Source: Ophioderma brevispina
Taxonomy: Eukaryota; Echinodermata; Ophiuroidea; Amphilepidida; Ophiodermatidae
Direction of reading: 5' to 3'
DNA: 64,000 bases
NCBI GenBank assembly: GCA_023653785.1
Contig: JAMKCH010005482.1
Span: forward strand, 17,699 to 81,698
Shown: piece after piece, positions 1 to 12,300 of the stretch
Position numbering within the stretch: position 1 is the stretch's first letter
Layout of the letters: the number at the start of each line of letters is the position of its first letter
The notes under the pieces: model-generated
The model's input: the letters and a program-made list of their open reading frames with translations, nothing else
The model's database searches: none
Told to the model about the DNA's origin: nothing
Translations under genes and position numbers: made by a program

Positions 1-350
1 ATGAGAGGAAAAACCAGAATGGTATTGCCTTCCTACCGTGGGTGTTTGTGCATATTATGGGACTAAACCAGGGGATTGGCGCAGTGAACCCATATATGAA
101 GATACGGTCAGTGGCGTAACGTAACGGTTGGGGCGGGGGATGGGCAGGGGGAAGCTGCCACACTGGGGGGAATCTTGTCCCCCTCTGCCCCCTGAAAAAT
201 GATTACCGACAAAACCATGTTTTCATTTGTTCTCGTGGCACACAAAACCAAAATATTCCATATTTCAATTTTAATGGCGATAAACTTTCTGTGGTGGATG
301 ATTTTTAAACTACTGTAGTGGGGAGGCTAGGACCCAGGTCAAACTCATCG
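1..350. other. Non-coding flank, no gene seen
   Basis: I see no coding exon here. Around 109-200 there is a short G-rich stretch beginning AGTGGCGTAAC. It resembles the AGTGGCGTAGCCAGG start of the repeat at 29.31 kb, so it may be the remnant of a dispersed element. Confidence 0.4.
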
Positions 351-1258
351 TTTACCCCTCACTAAGAAAAGGTTTGACACCTTGGTAGTTAGTATGGGAC
401 CTCTATATCAACGCTAGGTAGGTAGTACTCTCATTGTGGTTGGCCAACTTTTCAATAGGGCCAATTAAGTTACACAGGGGTCTCAACTTTAAAATGCTCC
501 AATCATGTTGAAATGATGCATTTGTCCATCTAGTCATAAGGATTCCAAAAATGATTAGTTTGTACCAACTAAGACCAATGGTTTTGGAGTTAGAGGGTAA
601 AAATGGCCAAAATGGTAAAAAAGGTTCATTTCTATTTGTACAGGGTCAAAATCGGAAGTGCTCCCAATTTGTTAGAAATTGAAAGTGATAGAAGTGTTCA
701 TCTAGCTAATTGAGTCAAAATACCGGAATTGAGGTTTGTACCATCTGCAATTGCATAGTTACCATTTATGGGACAAAATAGGTCATAGGTCAACATACAC
801 CCATTGGTGTTTGACCTTCTTTGACCCTTATCTCCGTAAGAAAGCATTTAACATAATACAAACTATACCTTTATGAGTCCTCTAACCTCGGGCAATGACT
901 TGCAAGTATTTAAAATAATCAGATTAACTTTTAATGGTGACCCCTGTGTTTTGTGTAAATTGAAATTGACCTTTTTTTTACATTTTTAGCCCAGTTACCT
1001 TATAACTCCAAAACCAATGGTCGTAGGTGGTTAAAAACTATACATTTTGACCCTTATGATTGAAATTGACAATATGGCATTACATTTCAACATGATTGGG
1101 GAATTTTAAAAAGTTTGACCCCGGTGTAAACTTAATTGCCCCTATTGAAAAAGTGATACCACATGTGAGAGTACTACCTACCGAGCATTGAGGTCTAGTG
1201 TAGCGGGTACATACTAACTACCAAAAGGTGTCAAACCTTTTTCTGTTGTGGGGAGGTT
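351..1258. mobile_element. Fold-back (long inverted repeat) element, about 0.9 kb
   Basis: The first half and the reverse complement of the second half align over almost their whole length. AAAAGGTTTGACACC with TGGTAGTTAGTATG at the left end reappears inverted at 1215-1250. CCAATCATGTTGAAATG near 500 reappears inverted near 1085. ACCAATGGTTTTGGAGTTA near 580 reappears inverted near 1010. The arms are about 440 bp and meet near 790-810. They have diverged by many substitutions and small indels, so the element is not recent. No ORF is present, so it is non-autonomous. It shares a CCAATCATGTTGAAA segment with the neighbour at 1738-2500. Confidence 0.8.
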
Positions 1259-1737
1259 AACGAAATCCTTAAAATAAGGCCCCTATGATATTATGCTCTC
1301 CTCTATTGAATTAAATTTAGTTACAACGAGTTATTTACCTAAAACATAACTATAGTGTTGTTCGTGTAGTGCAAGAAAGGTAATTTTGTATCCTGCGATC
1401 GCGAAAAGCGATCGCCAAATTCGCGTTTGCCGTTATATCCAATCTAGCTCAATGTAAATTAAAAAATGATGTTTCCCAATGCTCTTATATGGTTCCGAAA
1501 ATATGGTGGTTTGAAAATTGTTGTATCACTTCATTGATGAAACTCAGTAAAAATTTCAACAAAATTCAACTCTAGTAATTAATGGCCTATTGGTGTATGT
1601 TGAATTAGCAGAGACAGGAAACCATTGAACAGGTACTGGACCAAACCAGAAAATGATAGAGTAATGCCCTGAGCTGCAACATTGGTAAAACATCTCAAGT
1701 CCAAAAGGTGAGTGATTTTTTAAAAAAAATATGTGAC

Positions 1738-2500
1738 AGACTGACAGGAAAACCTGAAACGTGATTCCTTAAGTGCCGCAAGTTGGGACTTAAGGAGCAG
1801 GGGGCCAAAAACAAATTGGTAAGGGGTCAAATTTGTAAATTGATCCAATCATGTTGAAAAGAACACCATTGTTATGTGTCTAACCATAAGGATAAAAAGG
1901 AAGTATAGTTTGTCATATGTACAGCCTAAAGTTCAGAGTTATAGGCTAAAAACAGCGAAAATCAATAATAAGGGTCAATTCAGTGTACAGGGGTCAAATT
2001 TTCAAATGGCGTCAGATTTGGATAAAAAATGTTGCAAATTATGGTGGAGTCATAGGATATTAAAATAAGGAATAAATAGTTTTGACTGTCTTGAATGCTT
2101 AGTTTCCGATGTAGTGGCACAGAAGGTCAACGATCCATTGCATTCAATAACACTCAAAACGATTCCTTAATTTATCCTATGAGCCCACCATACTTTGCAA
2201 ACCATTTTTATCCAAATCGGAGCAATTTAAATTTTTTATTTTTTTTATTTTTTGACCCTTTTTATTGATTTTTGATGTTTTTAGCCTATAACTCTGAAAC
2301 TTAGGCTGTACATATTACAAACTAAAAATACCTTTTACTGATCCTTATTTTAGACACTAACATGGGTGCTTTTCACATGATTGATCAATTTACAAATTTG
2401 ACCCCTGTACAACTTGGTTGTGGCCCCCCTCTCCGTAAGGCACACTTGCTGGCACTTAAGAGCACGTTTTCAGGGGTTTCTGTCATTCTGTCCAACATAT
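1738..2500. mobile_element. Second fold-back element, related to the first
   Basis: The left arm (about 1738-2080) and right arm (about 2160-2500) are diverged inverted repeats. CTTAAGTGCC near 1770 returns inverted near 2455. GGGTCAAATTTGTAAATTGATC near 1826 returns inverted near 2385. AACCATAAGGAT near 1883 has an inverted counterpart near 2340. The spacer is about 80 bp. The arms share the CCAATCATGTTGAAA and GGGTCAAA segments with the 351-1258 element, which suggests one family. No transposase is seen. Confidence 0.75.
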
Positions 2501-2699
2501 TTAATCACTCAACTTTTGTACTTGAGATGTGTTACAAATGTGTGCTAGCTCCTGTGTTAGTTGTTTGCTTTGGTTTCGTCACGAGCTGTAGCTCGTATAG
2601 CTCGTGTTATTACGGCTAACCGTAAATAACCAAAATGTTGTATCCATTGTCTTCAAACTTGACAGGAGAACCTCCTGTAGGCCTATATTGTTTTAAATG

Positions 2700-2973
2700 A
2701 ACAGAATTATGTACATATAATCTTGCTTTAGATTTTCTCATTACCGTCGATCGAGGGAGGCGGGCACTGTCCGGACATTCTTTATGAAAATGCATATTCC
2801 CGGTCATGGTTACAAAATACACAAAAAAGCACGTGAAAGTTACCAAGGGCCTCGACTTGAATACTAAAGAGTTGTGTTGCTGATGACCCTTTCACGGCTT
2901 TTCACGTAGGCCATATAACAGTATTTGTTAGTTGGTTCACGAGTTGATCACTTCACATCGGCATATTCAAAAT
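2700..2973 (+). promoter_or_regulatory. Possible promoter-proximal region of the SRD5A gene
   Basis: This segment lies just 5' of the proposed first exon. It contains a GGCGGGC GC-box-like site near 2759 and a CACGTG E-box at about 2831. There is no clear TATA box. The assignment is positional only. Confidence 0.25.
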
Positions 2974-3314
2974 ATGGCTGACTCGGACCACATGTTTGCT
3001 GATCTGGTGCTCTTTCTACGTTACGTGAATGACAAGGGAACAACAGCAATGGTGTACTTGGGTTATTTCATGATTCTTCTTTCCAGTCTTCGGGTCTCGC
3101 GACCCGTTATGGCGAATTTTGTAATACTTACGGAAGATATGGTTCGGATCGTTATTTATGGCATACTAGTTCAATGCAAAGGTGCCTGGGTTGTACAAGA
3201 ACTGCTGCATTTACCATACCAGTTGTAACTGGTTTTCTTTAGTGAGGCAAAAAGTTAACAAACAGAGCCTTAATGTACTGTTTGTAGGCATGTTGATAGC
3301 TGTTATTGTCAAAG
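2974..3314 (+). CDS. SRD5A1: SRD5A exon 1 (N-terminal membrane part)
   Basis: The proposed ATG opens MADSDHMFADLVLFLRYV and then the hydrophobic VYLGYFMILLS, likely the first membrane helix. A second frame then supplies YGRYGSDRY. The first frame returns with AWVVQEL, equivalent to the WFLQELPSF region of human SRD5A2, whose Glu57 contacts the steroid carbonyl. Another shift gives AAFTIPVVTGF. The end reads YCQR at CAAAG|GTATTA, aligning with the HYFHR end of the human exon. At least three small indels are needed. The start codon and donor are inferred from family alignment. Confidence 0.7.
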
Positions 3315-6300
3315 GTATTATTGCGTGTTATGGTTGACCCCCGGATGAGGTGCCTTGCTCGTATGGCCTTTACATTTTTTATAGCATTTTCTTCACATTT
3401 ATAAGCATAGTTTTCCCCTGGTAACAGTTTTTCTCTGATAAAAATTAGTTTCAGGTTGAAAAACATGGTTATCAAATTGATAAGCATATTTGTTTTCTTT
3501 GTAACATAAGTTCCGTTGATAAATTAGTTTTCTATTGATTAAGATAGTTTTTTGGAATTAAACGTTTTCTCTTGGATAAACAGTTTTCTCTGGTAAACAG
3601 TTTTTCTCTGATAAACAGTTTTTTGGATAAAAATTTTTCTTTCTTGGATAAAAAGTTTTCTCTGGAATAAACAGTTGTCTCTGGATAAACAGTTTTCTCT
3701 GGATAAACAGTTTTCTCTGGATAAACAGTTTTCTCTGGATAAACAGTTTTCTCTGGATAAACAGTTTTCTCTGGATAACCATAGTTTTTCTCTGGATAAA
3801 GTTTTTCTCTTGATAAACTTTTTTCAAGAGAAAATATAGTTTGAAAAACAGTTTTATAAAATGACAAGCATAGTTTAAAAAACTGTTTTTCTCTGGATAA
3901 ACTTAGTTTATCTAGGTAAACTATGTTTTTTCCTTGATAGACTCGATATATCAATTGGATAAAGCAGATTTTAAAAAAAATGTTTTTCTCTTGTGATTTT
4001 ATCTAAAGTAAGTTATCTAAATAAACTTACTATTTCAGTTTTTTCTATGGAGAAAACCAGTGTTTATCAAATAAATCACAACGAACTAGGTTTATTTAAA
4101 AAAAATTAATTTATCTAGAAAAACACAGGTTTATCAAGAGAAAAACTGTTTATCTCGAACAACACAGTTTATTAAGACAGAAAAAGTAGGTTTATCTAAA
4201 ATGTTTATCTACGTAAACATAGTTATCAATGGAAAAACTGTCACGGTCTATCTAGAAAAAAAAAATTCAAGAGAAAAACTGTATCTAGAAAATCAGTTTA
4301 GCAAGATAGAAAACTATGTTTTTCAAGAGAAAATCTTAGTTGTCTAGTCTTCTTGGTCAACTAAGTTTATCTTGAAAACTGTTTTTCTGTTGATAAACTT
4401 TAGTTTTTCTATACAAACATTGTTTTTCTCTTTAAATGAAAATCTGTTTTTCAAGAGAAAGAGAAAAACTGTATCAGGATTGTGGTTCAATCAGCTAGCC
4501 ATACACTTGCCGAGCTATCATGCTGAGTGTACCTTTTTGCATTATACTGTAGCCTACATCGCCAGTAAAGAAAAACACAAAATAAGATAAAAAACTTAAT
4601 TTAAGGGGGATATTTGGTGCACAGTTGACAAAAAAAATCATTTTTTTCTTTTCTTGACCAATGACCCCCCTTAAATCAAGATCCCATGGGGCTAGTGGCA
4701 ATATTCTAGTCCACTCTGATTCTAGTTCAATGCATAGTCCAATTTTAATTTGCTTTTTATCCCATCTCTCTAAGATAAATCATTTTTGAAAAATCGTTGC
4801 TACAGCAACGACATGCCATTAAAATTCACTTTTGAGGTATCAGCAATTTAGTCTAGAAACACTGTTTTTTAAGGGACTGCGATGTATTTTTTAAGTTTTA
4901 GTTTATTTTAGAAATGCTATTTTACTTTTCAATTAGAAAATAAGTGCTTGAATTTTCACAAATGTGAAAATTAGAGATCAAAAGCTGATTTACTTTTTGA
5001 GATGTGGGTTTTTAAAGTGGAAAAAATTAAATATTGAGAAAACAATAAAATACATAAGAAATATAAGGAATTTCAATTTGCAAAGTTACATTTTCGACCA
5101 TAACCTTTGAACAGAAGCTCCGATTGTATCCAACAAATAAGCAATAGAAAGGTAATATCTTCCCCTCGAATTTTATTTTGCCAGTGTTTTTATTTTTGAA
5201 AAAAACTAAAAAATTAAAAAAAAAAAAAAAAAAGCAGCACTGGCACATTGTCACAAATATGACTTTTCTTCAATTTGCTCACAAATGAAGTGACCAGTGT
5301 GGCCCTTGGAAGAATACCGATATATTTTACACACACTCATCACTGGATCAATCAAAGTCAAACTATTTGAAATTTGCAAAGTGAAGGTGATGATTCTGTA
5401 GAATTCTCATTGTTACTTTTTTCCAACATGAAGAATTGATAGAAAAGGAAGAAATTTCCATTGAGTTCTGTGTTTTTATCGTACGATCCAAACAGGGACG
5501 TAATGACTAGAATATCCAATTTTTTGTTCTTATTAGGTAGCTTCTAGACTTATCATTTGGCAGGGTATGTTGGGACAACCTGTTACTTGTTACAGACTGC
5601 AAATAGAATTTTGATGATTTTTTTAGATTTCTAATTTTAGCAATCACTGAATTACCTTCTTAAAGGATGACCTTTCCTCCTCCACATGTATTTTGAGAGT
5701 TTCTAGGAAGGCACTATCTCTTCCTATGTTCCAGTGTTTGATAATTGTGTGAAATAAAATAGAAGGGCTAATCATGTAATTAAATGATCATTATTATGTG
5801 TACTTTTCTATATTAGTGTTTTTTACAACAACACCTTTTTTCGCCCAGAAAAACTGCATATTTAGTTTGCTTACCAGGGGCAAACCAACCCTTAGCACCT
5901 TTTGTGTCAGCCATCATATTCTGTTTTACAATGGCTGTACATGCAAGGCGATTACAACCCAGTATGCAGGTATGATGTCAACTGGGGTCATTCACCAAAA
6001 TTTATCATTGGTAAATGCAGGCCAAATCTCCAATTTTTTTTCAGGATAGGTATGTGCAGCCCCCAATTTTTTGATTTGGGGAGGCTTGGAACTGATTTTG
6101 AGAATTTGCAAGGGTTGTGTGGATCTGAAAATTTTTTGGCTAAAATTTAGCTTCTGAGCTAAATATGTGGCAAAAGGACCCTTAAGAACTGAATTATGCT
6201 TCAACTGTACCAGTATAATGTATAGTATATTTGATCACGTAGGAAGAAATTAGTAATTTGTATTTTCTCTGCCCGTTATACAAAGATTTGTCTCTAACAT

Positions 6301-9300
6301 TAAAGGCACCCATCAGAATTCCTGAATTTTGGAAGTACATTTTCGCAAGAACTATAAACAAAAAATTAGCTGCTATGATCATGAAATGCACCTTTAAGAC
6401 TCCTGGAGAGTGCGAAATGGGGGTCTCTCGGACGCAACAATGACTATGGGGGGGAGGGGTGAATGTTCCTTTTTGGTGATTGTTTGATAACATTACAAAG
6501 AAGTACTTGTACGAAGACGTCCACAGTTAACAGATAAGGTGTTCAAAACATTGTTTTTAAAAGGACCCTTGGGGCAAGTTAGGTCCCTTTTTTAATAAAA
6601 AATCTTGCAGGTGCAGATTTTTTTTCTAAAAAAAGTCCACCCCAAAATAAATCCAGTTTTCAGTACAGACCTGCCCATGTGTATGTGTATAACAATATAC
6701 TGTTAGTTTGGTGTGTTTGTGACCTAGATTATCACTCAAATTTATGACGTGTTTTATTGTATTTATCAATCTTGTTTGCCTATATATAACGCTGTAATAT
6801 AATTTCTACAGTTGTCTCTGAAAACAAGAAGCCCCGTATTTTTACACTAATGTAAAACGTTCCACAAAAAAAAATTACCATCTAAAAGGAAAGATGAAAA
6901 TTATTTCTTTGGTAAAAATTGTAAAATTTTTTAATTTCGAATTGGATCAAAATACAAAATTAAGATACTATCAGTGATCTACCTGAAAGGAGTCAAATAT
7001 TTGAATTGCAGTAATTGCTTAACGAGAGCATCAATTATGGCATAAGACCCCACGTGTATGGTGGAACTGAAATGATTCTTGGAATGCAAATGCATGAGAC
7101 ACCTACGACAAGTTATTGGTTGGCATACGTTTTTGAACAAATAAGATCAAATGGACATCAAAATTAATATGCGTTGGCAAAAAGAAAATGTAGTGTAGTA
7201 CAAGTATTGGAGGTCACATTAACCCGGGGTGCTCTTCTTCACATGGTGCAAAAAATACTTCCTGTCATTTTTTTTGAAAATTACATAATGCAGCTTTAAT
7301 TAATGCAATATAACTAATTAATTACATTTTCAAAAATCATATAATGCCCCTTTAATGGGGAATGCCCTTTAACTGTAAATTGAGATGCCGGTTATTTGGA
7401 AATGGAGGAATAGCCCTTTTTAATATTAGTAATTGAGAATGCCCTTTTATGGGTAAATGAAGGAATGGCACTTTATTTTAAATAAAATGCAATTGCCCTT
7501 TCCAATAAATGATGGAATGGCCCCTTTGGCAAATGTGAGGAATAGCCCTTTAATTGGTACTGATAAATGGCCTGAAATCGCCCTTGATTGGTAATGAGGA
7601 CTTAATTGGTAAAATGATTGTGAAATTGCCCTTTAAAAAGGTAAATAATGGCCTTTTTAATATATACAATGCATTCACCCGGCTTCCGCGAGCCACAAGA
7701 ACTCCTAAAACCATAACTCAATCAATGAACTCTACCATATCTCACCACAGAGAACTCTAAAAAAACCAGCATTGGTGACTCCAATCCATAACTCACCAAA
7801 ACAAAAAAACAAAAAAAAAACCCTCAAAAAACATAACCATCACTGAAATCCACAATCACCAAAAAAACTAACATTCTAAACAGGTTGATGATCGCCATCA
7901 TAACTCACCCAAATGACTTTAACAACATAACTCATCATTGACCCATTCATACCACCTCACTAACAAATAACTCTACTCTACTAAACTCATATGCTCCATT
8001 GATAACTCACCAACAACATATCAAAAAAAACTCTAACCTGACTCATCGATGAACTCCATAACTCACCATAATAACTCTAAGAACATAACTCATCAATGAA
8101 CTCCATTCCTACCTCACTAACAAATAACGCTTAAAACTCATTGACGGGCTCCATTTATAAAGTCACCAAAACAGCAAAAAACTCTAAAACATAACTCATC
8201 GATGAACTCCATAACTCAACAAATAACTCTAAAGTCTTGGACATAACTCGTTGAGGACTCCATTTTCCTACTCACCAAAATACCTAAGAACATACTCACT
8301 CATGAACTCAATCCCCTAACTCAAACCCAAATACCCCCTACACACAACTCATCATAAACCCATAAACTTTTTTGAAAATTGGCTAATGCCCCTTTAATTC
8401 AATTTGAGGTGTTTTTTCCTTAAATGATGCAAGTACATTCCCAATAAAAAATCAAACAATTTTTTCAAAAAATATTACTTAACAAAAAATTCTAAAAACC
8501 AACTCCTTGACATGAACTTCATCCATATTCACCCAACATATCAACAAAAACTCCTAAAACACTCATCTAACTCCATAAACCTGCATATTGCCCCTTTCAT
8601 TGTAAGCTTAACCCTTGAGGGTGCTTCCTCAAATGATGCGAATATCCATTCCCATTAAAAATCATTTTTTCCCAGAAAAGATTTGGAATCACCTGCTTTG
8701 ACATATGGGCTGATATTTGGAATGAAGTTCTTGGAAATACCTTTAATGCCCTTTTAATCACTTTCTAAACTACCCTTGAGTGTGCCCTCCCGGTGGGGGG
8801 GGGACACTCACTTATTTTCAGGTAGGGATTGCAGGCCCTAATTTCCGAACTTGGGGGGCTTGGGAACGGTTTTTTGTCTCCTGACAGTAGGGGCTTGTAA
8901 CTGAAATTGTGAGGAATTTGCAGGCTTGGGAGCTGAAATTTGCGAAATTTGGCTTCTGAGCCAAAATTTTCTGAAAAGGTGCGCGGCGTGTTGCGGGGAG
9001 CGCGTGTGGGAGATTAAATGGCGGTTCGAAGCGGTGGGGGGGGGGGTCCTTGGGAACGGCTGGAGAGACTCGAAAAGGTGGTATCCGTTTAATGGCCGCA
9101 CATACCGTACCTCTTTCCAATGTCGTCCCCCCGAGGGTGCCCTTCCTCAAATGATGGGAAAATACATCACAGACTACACCGTGGTAAATACTACTTTCCA
9201 ACACCGCTGCACACACACGTACACGTATGAACATATGTTCATACAAAATTGATATCTTGGATCTTTGGTCTTTGCTTTGACAATGGGTGAATACTTTTAA

Positions 9301-12300
9301 ATACATTGTTCAATAATGTTAATTACTTATTTTTGACTTTTTTATAACACACACATTTATACACAACACCTACAAACATGACAGCCAGAGATACGGGCAC
9401 AGACAGGCATACAGACAGGACACACATACACAGACACACCAACTCAGGTACGCACGCATGCACGCACGCATGAACGCAACACCCCCACACATACACACAC
9501 ACACAACACACCAGGAAAGGTTAGTGGATCGGGAAATTCCAGACATTTATTTTAATGAGAAGAAATGATTTTACTGGGGTAGAGGATATTAATATACTCT
9601 GACTGACCAATTGTTATTGTCCCCAGAGGGCCTTGACCAACACAAACAAATGGGCTGGTGCTCCACGCCAAGCCATGAAACGCGGAGCTGGTAAGATAGT
9701 AAAGTGATATGTGCATGAATTGGGGCACGTGTGGTGATAAAAGCATGAAATTTTGCACCCAGTTTGGCATGTTCTAAGGAGGATTTTTGCGTATATGGGG
9801 CAAATCGCAATTTTTCGTGTGAACAAAAATAATGGCGGCCGATTGGGGGTGCGCTGCTCCTCAGCGGGATGGAGGGGTCTCGAGTGTCCATTTGTGTCTT
9901 TCTTTCTGGTATTTTAGCTCTTGAGGCTAAAGTGTTTGTTTGGTTTGTTTTGGGCCTTGCCCATTCACATGTTTTACCAAGAGCAATGCCTAAAATAGAA
10001 AATTTATTTATGGTAACTTCTGTAACAGAAATGGTGGCCATTTTCCAAATGCTTCTTTTTCCAAAATGGCTGCCCGTTCCCTTATTTTACCCAATTTTTC
10101 ATCGACGAATATGCAATAATTTTTTTCGTGCGCGCGAAAGCAATTTTATCACGCAGAAATGCCAAAATAACACCTTTAAAAGGCAAATCAATACCATTTG
10201 TTTTTTATGTTCGGTAAGGGGTGGCAAGGCAGTGGGGTTATGGTTGGCCAGGGGGGCAAGCAATGCCAAATACATACACCCTTAAATGCAGTAATACAAG
10301 TGGCAGACATTAAAATAGTCACCATTGCTTGTTCTATCTCTGCTTTGCAGACGGAATAAACTCAACATTTTACCGAATGACTTTTGTTAGTTTTGTTGAT
10401 AACAAAAGATTTTGACATTTCCAAATGGGAGGGAGCCTTGATGTTATGGTATGGTCTAGATACGCGCCATACACTATGGTGCACAAATATAGTATAGACC
10501 GTGATAGGTCTGCCAACACTGACAACAATGCAGCCTTTATTCTTCTCTTTACCATTGTGTTACAATAAATCCTAGTTGTGGTTACGATCTTATCCATTTT
10601 TATTATTAAAGGTGGATGGCCCATTTGAGGATTAGAAATTTTTAATCTTGAAAGACTGGCCTTCACTCCAAAACCATCTTAAAGTTTCTCGTCCGTATTT
10701 CAATCCGTTTATTTTGATGATGCGAGAGCTAAAAACGTGATTTTATTAAAGCCCCTAGAGTACTGTGTAGAATTAATATTGGACGAAACCAAATGTCCGC
10801 ACATTTTCGTACATAACTTCCAAACCAAACATCCTTTGGTCTTAGGATTTCGCAGGGTAATGAGGAAAATAGTAGCTTTCTTCGGATACCAAAATGTGGG
10901 CTTCTAGGACGAGGCTATTATCGATCGGCCATGGACCTTTATTATGTTACAATTCGGTTTATATTGCCGGAAATGTATTGCTATGCCAACAGCATTGACT
11001 ATTTTGTTGTAAAAGCACCATGGTGTGGATATTATGCGCTGATTTCTGTACCGTCCTAAAGAGTAATTATTCTTCAATAAGGGAGTTACCAAAATCGCTA
11101 ACTTCAGGTGCATGTACACTTTTTGGTGTAATTAATAATGGCTACCCATACCATTGTTACAAAGTCAGCATTGGCCTTGTCAATGTGGAACTCCTTTTAA
11201 GATTGACAAACGAAGCAATCTTCTAATTTTTGTGGCGTAAAAGTCTACAACAAACAAGATATATTAGTCAAAACCATGAATAATCAGGTAACGTAATAAA
11301 ATTATTATCCTTCATTCTTTTCTGTTGGCTGTATATAACAATATCTTCCTAAGTTTTGTGCTAGTTCATATTATAAAATAATAATAACAATCTTAATATT
11401 GTCCTAATGTGAGGCCTCTAGGCACGTCACATAGTTAAAAAGGAGTAAAACGATCATATCATTATCAACGACAAATACAAATTCATTATCAACATCTATT
11501 TAAAACAACTATGTTATACCATCCATTACCAATTGTTAAATACTTAAGAGATAATTTATTTAATTAGACATTACAAACATATACTTGTGGCCACATAGGA
11601 TAGAATAGAGAACCCGTTTCTTCCATACTAAGATATTGGGATAACATCTGCATCATCAGCTGGAGGATCTGTGTGTTGTACCCCATAGTGACATTGGTGA
11701 AATCTTGATCTTTCCTGCTCCAGATGCCCAACCCTACCTAATCTGTTGAAAACAACTATCCTAGACAAGCTGAGTGGAGGAACGATAACGAATAAGTATA
11801 ATTAGCCTGTTTAAAATTGGAAGCCAATGCAGTTGGAATATGCTATGTTCTGGACAAAGGATTTTAGGACAAAACCAGCAGCTGCATTTTGACTCACTGA
11901 ACCTTGGTCTATTCCTCTTCTCTGGGAGACCATAGGCAGGGTTTTCCCAGAATTCCAGCCTTGATGTCTTCATTGACCATCCAATGGTGCATTTTTCATC
12001 AGGTACTGTCAAAAGTACGCAAATTTTCCTTCCTTATCCAGTGCCAGGCAAGCCTGTCCTGAATTTTTTAACCAAGGATTGTTCTCTTTTTACGGGATGA
12101 GTCTAAGGATGTCACCAACGTCTGTGCTTCATTTTGCGGATTAAAAATAAAATTCCATGATTGGAAGCGGCTGAGAGTTACTCTTCTATCTGGGTAAGAT
12201 GGAACGAAAGCACAACATTCTTTGTTGTGTGTGTATAAAGTGTCAGCTTGGTGGCTCTACCTCAGCTCTGATGACTGCACTTCAGATGCACTGTTCTTTA

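Noticed and set aside
3655..3775. Regular repeats that could be read as a CRISPR array
   Set aside because: The units abut with no unique spacers, and the genome is an animal's.
3532..3954. 140-codon - strand frame of repeated YPEKTV
   Set aside because: It follows exactly from the 18-bp minisatellite, which stays open in more than one frame. No start context, homology or splice sites.
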